Of a DNA stretch of 64,000 bases, positions 44,001 through 58,800 are shown piece after piece. The stretch is from contig NC_090179.1 in assembly GCF_024679245.1 (NCBI RefSeq), positions 9,172,827 to 9,236,826 of the forward strand, given 5' to 3'. A program made the position numbers and the translations under genes. Positions within the stretch are counted from its first letter, which is position 1. Every line of letters starts with the position of its first letter. Source of the stretch: Pseudorasbora parva (Eukaryota > Chordata > Actinopteri > Cypriniformes > Gobionidae). Below the pieces are notes generated by a model. That model was not told the DNA's origin. It searched no databases and saw only the letters and a list, made by a program, of their open reading frames with translations.

Positions 44001-47000
44001 CTCTTTAAACTTGAACATTCTATAAAGACTTTATGACTACCTGTGGTTTCATCAGTAGGTCAAGGAAGACATTTTTTGACAAAAAAATAAATAAAAAATC
44101 TGACCCTAGATTCCATGAACTTGAACTTTCTATGCATATAAATAGATTCCTTCTGATACAGTGGTTCAGGGATGACCTATTGAACCTATTTGTGGCCAAA
44201 TAGTCTTTGAAATTGAACATTCCACACACACAGACTTTATGATTACCTGTTGTTTCATCAGTTTGTCAAGGAAGACATATTTTGGCAAAAAAATAAATAA
44301 AAACATTCTCACCCTAGATTCCATGAACTTGAACGTTCTATGCATATAAATAGATTTATTCTGATGTTTTATTAGTTCTTGAAGGATGACCTTTTGACCT
44401 TATTTTTGGCAAGATTCTTTGAACTTGAACCTTCTTTAAAGACTTCTGACATTCTGTTGTTTCTTCAGTAGATCAAGGATGAGATTTTTTTGACAAAAAA
44501 AAAAAAAGATTCTGACCCTGGAGCCCATGAACTTGAACTTTCTATGCATATAAATAGATTACTTCTGATGCAGTTGTTCAAGGATGACCTTTTGAACTTA
44601 TCTTTGCCCAAATACTCTTTGAACTTGAACATTCTACACAGACTTTATGACTACCTGTGGTTTCATCAGTAGGTCAAGGAAGACATTTTTTGAAAAAAAA
44701 AAAAATCTGACCCTGGATCCCATGAATTTGAACTTTCTATGCATATAAATAGATTCCTTCGGATGCATTGGTTCAGGGATGACCTATTGAACCTATTTGT
44801 GGCCAAATAATCTTTCAACTTGAACATTATACACAGACTTTATGACTTTCTGTTGTTTCTTCAGTATATCAAGGATGAGATTTTTTTGACAAAAAAAAAA
44901 AAGATTCTGACCCTGGATCCCATGAACTTGAAATTTCTATGCATATAAAAAGATTCCTTTTATTGCAGTTCAAGGATCAAGGATGACCTTTTGAACTTAT
45001 TTGTGCCCAAATACTCTTTAAACTTGAACATTCTATAAAGACTTTATGACTACCTGTGGTTTTATCAGTAGGTCAAGGAACACATTTTTTGACAAAAAAT
45101 AAATAAATAAAAATAAAAATCTCACCCTAGATTCCATGAACTTGAACTTTCTATGCATATAAATAAATTTATTCTGATGTTTTATTAGTTCTTCAAGGAT
45201 GACCTTTTGAACATATTTTTGGCAAGATTCTTTGAACTTGGACCTTCTTTAAAGTCTTCTGACATTCTGTTGTTTCTTCAGTAGATCAAGGATGAGATTT
45301 TTTTGACCAAAAAAAAAATCTGACCCGAGATTCCATGAACTTGAACTTTCTATGCATATAAATTGATTCCTTCTGATGCAGTGGTTCAAGGATGACCTTT
45401 TGAACTTATTTGTGCCCAAATACTCTTTGAACTTGAACATTCTATAAAGACTTTATGACTACCTGTGGTTTCATCAGTAGGTCAAGGAAGATATTTTTTG
45501 AAAAAAATAAATAAATAAATCTCACCCTAGATTCCTTAGTTCTTCAATGATGACCATTTGAACTTATTTTTGGCCAGATTCTTTGAACTTGAACCTTCTT
45601 TAAAGACTTCTAACATTCTGTTGTTTCATCAGTAGATCAAGGATGAGAATTTTTTGACAAAAAAAAATCTGACCCTGGATCCCATGAACTTGAACTTTCT
45701 ATGCATATAAATTGGTTCCTTCTGATGCAGTGGTACAGGGATGATCTATTGAACCTATTTGTGGCCAAATAGTCTTTGAACTTGAACATTCCACACAGAC
45801 TTTTTGACTTTCTGTTGTTTCTTCAGTATATCAAGGATGAGATTTTTTTACAATAAAAAAAAAAATCTGACCCGAGATTCCATGAACTTGAACTTTCTAT
45901 GCATATAAATAGATTCCTTCTGATGTTTTATTAGTTCTTCAATGATGACCATTTTAACTTATTTTTGGCCAGATTCTTTGAACTTGAACCTTCTTTAAAG
46001 ACTTCTGACATTCTGTTGTTTCATCAGTAGATCAAGGATGATAATTTTTTGACAAAAAAAAATCTGACCCTGGATCCCATGAACTTGAACTTTCTATGCA
46101 TATAAATAGATTTATTGTGATGTTTTATTAGTTCTTCAAGGATGACCTTTTGAACTTATTTTTGGCCAGATTCTTTGAACTTGAACCTTCTTTAAAGACT
46201 TCCTACATTCTGTTGTTTCTTCAGTAGATCAAGGATGATAATTTTTTGACAAAAAAAATCTGACTCTGGATCCCATGAACTTGCCCTTTCCATGCATATA
46301 AATAGATTACTTCTGATGCAGTGGTTCAAGGATGACCTTTTGAACTTATCTGTGCCCAAATACTCTTTGAACTTGAACATTCTACACAGACTTTATGACT
46401 ACCTGTTGTTTCATCAGAATGTCAAGGAAGACATTTTTTGACAAAAAAAAAAAAAAATCTGACCCTGGATCCCATGAATTTGAACTTTCTATGCATATAA
46501 ATAGATTCCTTCTGATGTACAGGGATGATCTATTGAACCTATTTGTGGCCAAATAGTCTTTGAACTTGAACATTCCACACAGACTTTATGACTTTTTGTT
46601 GTTTCTTCAGTATATCAAGGATGAGATTTTTTTAACAAAAAAAAAAAAAAATCTGACCCGAGATTCCATGAACTTGAACTTTCTATGCATATAAATAGAT
46701 TCCTTCTGATGTTTTATTAGTTCTTCAATGATGACCATTTGAACTTATTTTTGGCCAGAATCTTTGAACTTGAACCTTCTTTAAAGACTTCAGACATTCT
46801 GTTGTTTCTTCAGTATATCAAGGATGAGAATTTTTTGACAAAAAATAATGTTACCCTGGATCCCATGAACTTGAACTTTCTATGCATATAAATTGATTCC
46901 TTCTGATGCAGTGGTTCAAGGATGACCTTTTGAACTTATTTGTGCCCAAATACTCTTTGACATTGAACATTCTTTAAAGACTTTATGACTACCTGTGGTT

Positions 47001-48507
47001 TCATCAGTAGGTCAAGGAAGACATTTTTTGACAAAACAAAAGATTCCATGAACTTGGACTTTCTATGCAAACAGATTCCTTCTGATGTTTTATTAGTTCT
47101 TCAAGGATGACCATTTGAACTTATCTTTGGCCAGATTCGTTGAACTTGAACCTTGTTTAAAGATTTCTGACATTCTGTTGTTTCTTCAGTAGATACTGGA
47201 TGAGATTTTTTTGACCAAAAAAAAAAGAATCTGACCCTGGATCCCATGAACTTGAACTTTCTATGCATATAAATATAATCCTTCTGATGCAGTGGTTCAA
47301 GGATGACCTTTTGAACTTATCTGTGCCCAAATACTCTTTGAACTTGAACATTCTACACAGACTTTATGACTTTTTGTTGTTTCTTCAGTATATCAAGGAT
47401 GAGATTTTTTTGACAAAAAAAAAATTCTCACCCTAGATTCCATGAACTTGAACTTTCTATGCATATAAATAGATTTATTCTGATGTTTTATTAGTTCTTG
47501 AAGGATGACCTTTTGAACTTATTTTTGGCAAGATTCTTTGAACTTGAACCTTCTTTAAAGACTTCTGACATTCTGTTGTTTCTTCAGTAGATCAAGGTTG
47601 AGATTTTTTTGACAAAAAAAAAAAAGATTCTGACCCTGGATGCCATGAACTTGAACTTTCTACACATATAAATAGATTACTTCTGGTGCAGTGGTTCAAG
47701 GATGACCTTTTGAACTTATTTGTGCCCAAATACTCTTTGAACTTGAACATTCTATAAAGACTTTATGACTATTTGTGGTTTAATCAGTAGGTCAAGGAAG
47801 ATATTTTTTGAAAAAAATAAATAAATAAATCTCACCCCTAGATTCCTTGAACCTGAACATTCTTTGCATATAAATAGATTCCTTCTGATGCAGTGGTACA
47901 GGGATGATCTATTGAACCTAGGTCAAGGAAGACATTTTTTGGCTAAAAATAAATAAATCTCACCCTAGATTCCATGAACTTGAACTTTCTAAGCATATAG
48001 ATTCCTTCTGATGTTTTATTATAGTTCTTCAAGGATGACCATTTGAACTTATTTTTGGCCAGATTCTTTGAACTTGAACCTTGTTTAAAGATTTCTGACA
48101 TTCTGTTGTTTCTTCAGTAGATCAAGGATGAGTTTTTTTTAACCAAAAACCTTTTGAACTTATCTGTGCCCAAATACTCTTTGAAATTGAACATTCTACA
48201 CAGACTTTATGACTACCTGTTGTTTCATCAGTAGGTCAAGGAAGACATTTTTTGGCAAAAAAAAAAAAAAAAAACATCTGACGCTAGATCCCATGAATTT
48301 GAACTTTCTATGCATATAAATAGATTCCTTCTGATGCAGTGGTTCAGGGATGAAGGATGCTATTGAACCTATTTGTGGCCAAATAGTCTTTGAACTTGAA
48401 CATTCCACACAGACTTTATGACTTTCTGTTGTTTCTTCAGTATATCAAGGATTAGATTTTTTTGACAAAAAAAAAATTCTGACCCTGGATCCCATGATCT
48501 TGAACTA
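38089..48507 (+). repeat. SatA satellite array, segment 5
   Basis: Continues the split monomer. Contains the copy 2 flank of the duplication to about 42,460, then mosaic SatA. Notable junctions: a monomer deleted at 45,533-45,541 (gattccttagttcttcaatg), a join at 47,918 (attgaacctaggtcaagg), a small tandem duplication at about 44,970 (caaggatcaaggatgacc), and a truncated monomer at 48,140-48,155. Positions 47,430-47,830 repeat 42,350-42,700 closely. No gene. Confidence 0.95.
39792..39796 (+). other. Empty site paralogous to the retroposon insertion
   Basis: gtacagggaagatctattga is uninterrupted here. At 24,975 the same sequence is split by the retroposon and aagat is duplicated. Confidence 0.85.
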
Positions 48508-48790
48508 TATTCTGCTGAAATATCAGAAGAAGTCTGTGAGTCCCAACTGTAACTGTCTAAACATTCATACATTCAGAAACACTAATCGGGTAATTGCACG
48601 AGATTTTTCCTATGCGATGCAAATCAGGGCAAAAGTGCTAATATATTCATTGCGCAACGAGTTCTTATGTAATACATTAGCTAGAAAATGTTCCACTGAA
48701 TATACTTCTTGAGCCTTGTGTGGAATAGGATTTAGTCAGAATCCACTTCAATGCAGTTCAATCCTGTGGGTCGAATGTGTATTCCTGTTA
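48508..48790. other. Non-SatA junction region left of SatB block 2
   Basis: Near-identical to 8,592-8,874 (offset about 39,916), including the inverted SatB remnant at 48,577-48,672. No convincing coding frame. The duplication extends left into SatA to about 48,240, marked by the rare acatctgacgctagatccc shared with 8,370. Confidence 0.8.
48577..48672 (-). repeat. Inverted, decayed SatB monomers at block 2 edge
   Basis: Same reverse-orientation SatB remnant as 8,661-8,757, with minor differences (gggtaattgcacg against gggtcattgcacg). Confidence 0.7.
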
Positions 48791-51700
48791 AATGCAATGC
48801 ATATAATTAACTCGTTGTGCGTTTAAGAGATTCGGGCTTTTGCATGCATTGCTTTGCATTGCATTGCATACGAAAAAAACTTGTGCACTGGGGAGATTAG
48901 TGCTTAATCATTGCATTGAACTCTTCATGGATTGAAGATATTAGCGCTTTTGCATTGCATTTCATACAAAAAAAACTTGCTGTGCTTTGGAATAGTGCTT
49001 TTGCAATGCATTGCATAAAATAACTCGTTGTGCATTGATGATAGCGCGTTCGTATTGAATAACATACGAAAAGTTTTGTGCAATGGAGCGATTCGTGCTT
49101 TTGCATTGCATTGAACTCGTCTTGCATTGAAGACATTAGCGCTTTTGCATTGCATTGCATACGAAAAAACTTGTGCACTGAGGAGAATAGTGCTTTTGCA
49201 TTGCATTATATACAAAAAACTTGCTGTGCATTGAAAAGATAGCAATGCTTTTGCATTGCATTGAACTCTTCATGCATTGAAGATAATAGCACTTTTGCAT
49301 TGCATTGCATAAAATAACTCGTTGTACTTTGAAGACAGCACTTTTACATTGCATTGCATACGAAAAAAACTTGTGCACTGGGGAGATTAATGTTTTTGCA
49401 TTGCATTGAACTTGTCTTGCATTGACGATATTAGCGTTTTGCATTGCATTGCATACGAAAAAAACTTGTGCAATGGAGAGATTCGTGCTTTTGCATTGCA
49501 TTGAACTCGTCTTGCATTGAAGACATTAAAGCGCTTTTGCATTGCATTGCATTGCATACGAAAAAACTTGTGCACTGAGGAGAATAGGGCTTTTGCATTG
49601 CATTGTATACAAAAAACTTGCTGTGCATTGAAAAGATAGTGCTTTTGCATTGCATAAAATAAATCATTATGCATTGAAGATTGCGCTTTTGCATTGCACT
49701 GGGGAGATTAATGCTTTTTCTTTGCATTGAACTCGTCATGCATTGACAATATTAGCGCTTTTGCATTGCATTGCATACGAAAATCCTGCACTGAGGAGAT
49801 TAGTGCTTTTGCATTGCATTGCATGAAATAACTCGTGCATTGAAGACAGCGCTTTTGCATTGCATACGAAAAAACTTGTGCACTGGGGAGATTAGTGCTT
49901 TTGCATTGCTTTGAACTCTTCATGCATTGAAGATAATAGCGCTTTTGCATTGCATTGCATACAAAAAACTTGCTGTGCATTGAATAGTGCTTTTGCAATG
50001 CATTGCATAAAATAACTCGTTGTGCTTTGAAGACAGCGCTTTTGCATTTCATTGCATACGAAAAAAACTTGTGCACTGGGGAGATTAATGCTTTTGCAAT
50101 GCATTGAACTCTTCATGCATTGAAGATAATAGCGCTTTTGCATTGCATTGCATACAAAAAACTTGCTGTGCATTGAATAGTGCTTTTGCATTGCATTGCA
50201 TACGAAAAAAACTTGTGCAATGGAGAGATTCGTGCTTTTGCATTGCATTGAACTCGTCTTGCATTGAAGACATTAATGCGCTTTTGCATTGCATTGCATA
50301 CGAAAAAACTTGTGCACTGAGGAGAATAGGGCTTTTGCATTGCATTGCATACAAAAAACTTGCTGTGCATTGAATAATGCTTTTGCAATGCATTGCATAA
50401 AAAATAACTCGTTGTGCTTTGAAGACAGCGCTTTTGCATTGCTTTGCATACAAAAACTTGCTTTGAAAAGATAGTGATTTTGCAATGCACTGTATGAAAT
50501 AAATCGTTGTGCATTGAAGGTAACGCTATTGCATTGCACTGCATAAAATAAATCATTGTGCATTGAAGATAGCGCTTTTGCATTGCACTGGGGAGATTAA
50601 TGCTTTTGCATTGCATTGAACTCGTTATGCATTGACAATATTAGCGCTTTTGCATTGCATTGCATACAAAAATTTTGCTGTGCATTGAATAGCGCTTTTG
50701 CAATGCATTGCATAAAATAACTCGTTGTGCTTTGAAGACAGCACTTTTGCATTGCATTGCATACGAAAAAAACTTGTGCACTAGGAAGATTAATGTTTTT
50801 GCATTGCATTTAACTCGTCATGCATTGACGATATTAGCGTTTTGCATTGCATTGCATACGAAAAAAACTTGTGCAATGGACAGATTCGTGCTTTTGCATT
50901 GCATTGAACTTGTCTTGCAGTGAAGACATTAAAGCGCTTTTGAATTGCATTGCATACGAAAAAACTTGTGCACTGAGGAGAATAGGGCTTTTGCATTGCA
51001 TTGTATACAAAAAACTTGCTGCGCATTGAAGATAGCGCTTTTGCATTGCACTGGGGAGATTAATGCTTTTGCTTTGCATTGAACTCGTCATGCATTGACA
51101 ATATTAACGCTTTTGCATTGCATTGCATACGAAAATCCTGCACTGATGAGATTAGTGCTTTTGCATTGCAAAATATGACTCGTGCATTGAAGACAGCGCT
51201 TTTGCATTGCATACGAAAAAACTTGTGCACTGGGGAGATTAGCGCTTTTGCATTGCATACAAAAAAATTGCTGTGCATTGAATAGTGCTTTTGCAATGCA
51301 TTGCATAAAATAACTCGTTGTGCTTTGAAGACAGCGCTTTTGCATTGCATTGAATACGAAAAAAACTTGTGCACTGGGGAGATTAATGCTTTTGCATTGC
51401 ATTGAACTCGTCATGCATTGACGATATTAGCGTTTTGCATTGCATTGAATACGAAAAAACGTGTGCAATGGAAAGATTCGAGATTTTGCATTGCATTGAA
51501 CTCGTCTTGCATTGAAGACATTAAGCGCTTTTGCATTGCATTGCATAAAATAAATCATTGTGCATTGAAGATAGCGCTTTTGCATTGCACTGGGGAGATT
51601 AATGCTTTTGCATTGCATTGAACTCGTCATGCATTGACAATATTAGCGCTTTTGCATTGCATTGCATACGAAAAAACCTGCACTGAGGAGATTAGTGCTT

Positions 51701-52899
51701 TTGCATTGCATTACATACGAAAAAACTTGTGCACTGGGGAGATTAGTGCTTTTGCATTGCATTGAACTCTTCATGCATTGAAAATATTAATGCTTTTGCA
51801 CTGCATTGCGTACAAAAAACTTGCTGTGCATTGATATATAAAATAAATTGTTGTGAAGATAGCGCTTTTGCATTGCACTGCATATAAGAACTTCGTTGCA
51901 CATGGAAGAAAAAAGTGATTTTGCGTTGCATTGCATTGCATATAAGAATTCGCTGTGCAAAGAAAAGATTAGTGCTTTTCATTGCTTTGCATTGCATAAC
52001 GAAAAACTTGTGCATTGAAGAGTTTGCATGCATATTTGTGCATTGAATAAATTGGGTTTTGCATTGCATTGCATTGTATTGCTTAAAGAACTCGTTGTGC
52101 AGAAAGAGATTAGTGCTTTTGCAATGCAATGCATATTAAAACTCGTTGCGCATTGAAGAAATAAGTGCTTTTACATCATAGAAAAAAGCTCGTGCAATGA
52201 CGCGATTAATGATTTTACATCTCATTGCATACGAAAAACTTGTGCAATGAGGAGATTAAAGCTTTTGCATTGAACTCGTCATGCATTGAAGATATTAGCG
52301 CTTTTGCATTTCATTGCACATAAGAACTCTTTGTTGCGCATTGAAGAAACAAGTGTTTTTGCATTGCATTGCATAAAGAACTCGTTGTGCATTAAAAAGA
52401 TGCGAAAAAGTAATTTCCATAACGAAAAACTCGTGCATTGAAGATTTTGCATGCATGCATACAAAAACTATTTGTGCATTGAATAAATTTGCTTTTGCAT
52501 TGCATTGCATAAAAAACTCGTTGTGCAGAAAGAGATTAGTGCTTTTGCATTGCATTGCATATAAGATCTTACTGTGCATTAAATAAATAAGTGCATTGTT
52601 AGAGAGTTGTGCATTGAATATATTTTGCATCGTCATGCTAAACTCGTCATGCATTGAAGATATTAGCGCTATTGCATTGCATATAAGAATTCAGGGTGCA
52701 ATGAAAAGATTAGTGCTTTTGAATTCCATACGAAAAAACTCGTGCATTGAAGATTTTGCATTGCATTGCACATAAGAACTCGCGCAATGAATATATTAGC
52801 GCTTAGCATTGCAAAGAATTTGTGCATTGAACATGGTTATTCTCTGTGCAATGACGAGTTTAGTGCGTTTGCATTGCATTGACTCTTTTTTACATTGAA
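48791..52899 (+). repeat. SatB satellite (GCATT-pentamer type), block 2
   Basis: Duplicate of block 1 with the same decayed right part (51,890-52,899 closely matches 11,800-12,805). The pentamer-rich left part is shuffled: modules have been gained, lost and reordered relative to block 1, as expected where unequal exchange is active. It ends abruptly at acattgaa joined to atctggatccc of SatA, without the 5S-like boundary found after block 1. Confidence 0.92.
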
Positions 52900-55800
52900 A
52901 TCTGGATCCCATGAACTTGAACTTTCTATACATATAAATAGATTACTTCTGATGCAGTGGTTCAAGGATGACCTTTTGAACTTATTTGTGCCCAAATAGT
53001 CTTTGAACTTGAACATTCCAGACAGACTTTATGACTTTCTGTTGTTTCTTCAGTATATCAAGGATGAGATTTTTTTGACAAAAAAAAAAAAAAAAAGATT
53101 CTGACCCTGGATCCCATGAACTTGAAGTTTCTATGCATATATTGAACATTCTATAAAGACTTTATGACTACCTGTTGTTTCATCAGTAGGTCAAGGAAGA
53201 CATTTTTTGACACAAAAAAAAAAAAAAATCTCACCCTAGATTCCATGAACTTGAACTTTCTATGCATATAAATAGATTACTTCTGGTGCAGTAGTTCAAG
53301 GATGACCTTTTGAACTTATTTTTGCCCAAATACTCTTTGAACTTGAACATTCTATAAAGACTTTATGACTTTTTGTTGTTTCTTCAGTATATCAAGGATG
53401 AGATTTTTTTGACAAAAAAAAATTCTCACCCTAGATTCCATGAACTTGAACTTTCTATGCATATAAATAGATTTATTCTGATGTTTTATTAGTTCTTCAA
53501 GGATGACCTTTTGAACTTATTTTTGGCAAGATTCTTTGAACTTGAACCTTCTTTAAAGACTTCTGACATTATGTTGTTTCTTCAGTAGATCAAGGTTGCG
53601 ATTTTTTTGACAAAAAAAAAAGATTCTGACCCTGGATCCCATGAACTTGAACTTTCTACACATATAAATAGATTACTTCTGGTGCAGTGGTTCAAGGATG
53701 ATCTTTTGAACTTATTTGTGCCCAAATACTCTTTGAACTTGAACATTCTATAAAGACTTTATGACTACCTGTGGTTTCATCAGTAGGTCAAGGAAGATAT
53801 TTTTTGAAAAAAAATAAATAAATAAATCTCACCCTAGATTCCTTGAACTTGAACTTTCTATGCATATAAATAGATTCCTTCTGATGCAGTGGTAGAGGGA
53901 TGATCTATTGAACCTATTTGTGGCCAAATAGTCTTTGAACTTGAACATTCCACACAGACTTTATGACTTTTTGTTGTTTCTTCAGTATATCAAGGATGAG
54001 ATTTTTTTAACAAAAAAAAAAATCTGACCCGAGATTCCATGAACTTGAACTTTCTATGCATATAAATAGATTCCTTCTGATGTTTTATTAGTTCTTCAAT
54101 GATGACCATTTGAAGTTATTATTGGCCAGATTCTTTGAACTTGAACCTTCTTTAAAGAATTCTGACATTCTGTTGTTTCTTCAGTAGATCAAGGATGAGA
54201 ATTTTTTGACAAAAAAAAATCTGACCCTGGATCCCATGAACTTGAACTTTCAATGCATATAAATTGATTCCTTCTGATGCAGTGGTACAGGGATGATCTA
54301 TTGAACCTATTTGTGGCCAAATAGTCTTTGAACTTGAACATTCCACACAGACTTTATGACTTTCTGTTGTTTCTTCAGTATATCAAGGATGAGATTTTTT
54401 TGACAAAAAAAAAATCTGACCCGAGATTCCATGAACTTGAACTTTCTATGCATATAAAAAGATTCCTTCTGATGCAGTGGTTCAAGGATGACCTTTTGAA
54501 CTTATCTGTGCCCAAATACTCTTTGAACTTGAACATTCTACACAGACTTTATGACTACCTGTTGTTTCATCAGTAGGTCAAGGAAGACATTTTTTGGCAA
54601 AAAAAAAAAAAATCTCACCCTAGATTCCATGAACTTGAACTTTCTATGCATATAAATAGATTTATTCTGATGTTTTATTAGTTCTTCAAGGATGACCTTT
54701 TGAACTTATTTTTGGCCAGATTCTTTGAACTTGAACCTTCTTTAAATACTTCTGACATTCTGTTGTTTCTTCAGTAGATCAAGGATGAGAATTTTTTGAC
54801 AAAAACAAATCTGACCCTGGATCCCATGAACTTGAACTTTCTATGCATATAAATAGATTACTTCTGATGCAGTGGTTCAAGGATGACATTTTGAACTTAT
54901 TTGTGCCCAAATACTCTTTGAACTTGAACATTCTTTAAAGACTTTATAACTACCTGTGGTTTCATCAGTAGGTCAAGGAAGACATTTTTTGACAAAAAAA
55001 AATCTCACCCTAGATTCCATGAACTTGAACTTTCTATGCATACAGATTCCTTCTGATGTTTTATTAGTTCTTCAAGGATGACCATTTTAACTTATTTTTG
55101 GCCAGATTCTTTGAACTTGAACCTTCTTTAAAGACTTCTGACATTCTGTTGTTTCTTCAGTAGATCAAGGATGAGAATTTTTTGACAAAAAAAAATCTGA
55201 CCCTGGATCCCATGATCTTGAACTTTCTATGCATATAAATTGATTCCTTCTGATGCAGTGGTACAGGGATGATCTATTGAACCTATTTGTGGCCAAATAG
55301 TCTTTGAACTTGAACATTCCACACAGACTTTATGACTTTCTGTTGTTTCTTCAGTATATCAAGGATGAGATTTTTTTGACAAAAAAAAAATCTGACCCGA
55401 GATTCCATGAACTTGAACTTTCTATGCATATAAAAAGATTCCTTCTGATGCAGTGGTTTAATGATGACCTTTTGAACCTATTTGTACCCAAATACTCTTT
55501 GAACTTGAACATTCTATAAAGACTTTATGACTACCTATGGTTTCATCAGTAGGTCAAGGAAGACATTTTTTGACAAAAAAAAAATCTCACCCTAGATTCC
55601 ATGAACTTGAACTTTCTATGCATATAAATAGATTCCTTCTGATGTTTTATTAGTTCTTCAATGATGACCATTTGAAGTTATTTTTGGCCAGATTCTTTGA
55701 ACTTGAACCTTCTTTAAAGACTTCTGACATTCTGTTGTTTCTTCAGTAGATCAAGGATGAGAATTTTTTGACAAAAAAAAATCTGACCCTGGATCCCATG

Positions 55801-58800
55801 AACTTGAACTTTCTATGCATATAAATAGATTACTTCTGATGCAGTGGTTCAAGGATGACCTTTTGAACTTATCTGTGCCCAAATACTCTTTGAACTTGAA
55901 CATTCTACACAGACTTTATGACTACCTGTTGTTTCATCAGTAGGTCAAGGAAGACATTTTTTGGCAAAAAAAAAAAAAATCTCACCCTAGATTCCATGAA
56001 CTTGAATTTTCTATGCATGTCAATAGATTTATTCTGATGTTTTATTAGTTCTTCAAGGATGACCTTTTGAACTTATTTTTGGCAAGATTCTTTGAACTTG
56101 AACCTTCTTTAAATACTTCTGACATTCTGTTGTTTCTTCAGTAGATCAAGGATGAGAATTTTTTGACAAAAACAAATCTGACCCTGGATCCCATGAACTT
56201 GAACTTTCTATGCATATAAATAGATTACTTCTGATGCAGTGGTTCAAGGATGACATTTTGAACTTATTTGTGCCCAAATACTCTTTGAACTTGAACATTC
56301 TATAAAGACTTTATGACTACCTGTGGTTTCATCAGTAGGTCAAGGAAGACATTTTTTGACAAAAAAAAAAAAAATCTCACCCTAGATTCCATGAACTAGA
56401 CCTTTCTATGCATACAGATTCCTTCTGATGTTTTATTAGTTCTTCAAGGATGACCATTTGAACTTATTTTTGGCCAGATTCATTGAACTTGAACCTTGTT
56501 TAAAGATTTCTGACATTCTGTTGTTTCTTCAGTAGATCAAGGATGAGATTTTTTTGACCAAAAAAAAAAAGATTCTGACCCTGGATCCCATGAACTTGAA
56601 CTTTCTATGCATATAAATAGATTACTTCTGATGCAGTGGTTCAAGGATGACCTATTGAAACTATTTGTGGCCAAATAGTCTTTGAACTTGAACATTATAC
56701 ACAGACTTTATGACTTTTTGTTGTTTCTTCAGTATATCAAGGATGAGGTTTTTTTGACAAAAAAAAGATTCTGACCCTGGATCCCATGAACTTGAAGTTT
56801 CTATGCATATAAAAAGATTCCTTCTAATGCAGTGGTTCAAGGATGACCTTTTGAACTTATTTGTGCCCAAATACTCTTTAAACTTGAACATTCTATAAAG
56901 ACTTTATGACTACCTGTGGTTTCATCAGTAGGTCAAGGAAGATATTTTTTGAACAAATAAAATAAATAAATCTCACCCTAGATTCCTTGAACTTGAACTT
57001 TCTATGCATATAAATAGATTCCTTCTGATGCAGTGGTACAGGGATGATATATTGAACCTATTTGTGGCCAAATAGTCTTTGAACTTGAACATTCTACACA
57101 GACTTTATGACTTTCTGTTGTTTCTTCAGTATATCAAGGATGAGATTTTTTTGACAAAAAATAAAATAAAATTTGACCCGAGATTCCATGAACTTGAACT
57201 TTCCATGCATATAAATAGATTCCTTCTGATGTTTTATTAGTTCTTCAATGATGACCATTTGAACTTATTTTTGGCCAGATTCTTTGAACTTGAACCTTCT
57301 TTAAAGACTTCTGACATTCTGTTGTTTCATCAGTAGATCAAGGATGAGAATTTTTTGACAAAAAAAAATCTGACCCTGGATCTCATGAACTTGAACTTTC
57401 TAAGCATATAAATAGATTACTTCTGATGCAGTGGTTCAAGGATGACCTTTTGAACTTATCTGTGCCCAAATACTCTTTGAACTTGAACATTCTACACAGA
57501 CTTTATGACTACCTGTTGTTTCATCAGTAGGTCAAGGAAGACATTTTTTGGCAAAAATAAAATAAAAATGATAATCTCACCCTAGATTTCATGAACTTGA
57601 ACTTTCTATGCATATAAATTGATTACTTCTGGTGCAGTGGTTCAAGCATGACCTTTTGAACTTATTTTTGCCCAAATACTCTTTGAACTTGAACCTTCTA
57701 TAAAGACTTTATGACTACCTGTGGTTTCATCAGTAGGTCAAGGAAGATATTTTTTGAAAAAAATAAATAAATAAATCTCACCCTAGATTCCTTGAACTTG
57801 AACTTTCTATGCATATAAATAGATTACTTCTGGTGCAGTGGTACAGGGATGACCTATTGAACCTATTTGTGGCCAAATAGTCTTTGAACTTGAACATTCC
57901 ACACAGACTTTATGACTTTTTGTTGTTTCTTCAGTATATCAAGGATGAGATTTTTTTAACAAAAAAAAAAAAATCTGACCCGAGATTACATAAACTTGGA
58001 CTTTCTATGCATATAAATAGATTCCTTCTGATGTTTTATTAGTTCTTCAATGATGACCATTTGAACTTATTTTGGGCCAGATTCTTTGAACTTGAACCTT
58101 CTTTAAAGACTTCTGACATTCTGTTGTTTCTTCAGTAGATCAAGGATGAGAATTTTTTGACAAAAAAAAATCTGACCCTAGATTCCATGAACTTGAATCT
58201 TCTATGCATATAAATAGATTACTTCTGATGCAGTGGTTCAAGGATGACCTTTTGAACTTATTTGTGCCCAAATACTCTTTGAACTTGAACATTCTATAAA
58301 GACTTTATGACTACCTGTGGTTTCATCAGTAGGTCAAGGAAGACATTTTTTGACAAAAAAAAAAAAATCTCACCTTAGATTCCATGAACTTGAACTTTCT
58401 ATGCATACAGATTCCTTCTGATGTTTTATTAGTTCTTCAAGGATGACCATTTGAACTTATTTTTGGCCAGATTCGTTGAACTTGAACCTTGTTTAAAGAT
58501 TTCTGACATTCTGTTGTTTCTTCAGTAGATCAAGGATGAGATTTTTTTGACCAAAAAAAAAAAGATTCTGACCCTGGATCCCATGAACTTGAACTTTCTA
58601 TGCATATAAATAGATTACTTCTGATGCAGTGGTTCAAGGATGACCTTCTGAACTTATCTGTGCCCAAATATCCTTTGAACTTGAACATTCTACACAGACT
58701 TTATGACTACCTGTTGTTTCATCAGTAGGTCAAGGAAGACATTTTTTGACAAAAAAAAAAATCTGACCCTGGATCCCATGAATTTGAACTTTCTATGCAT

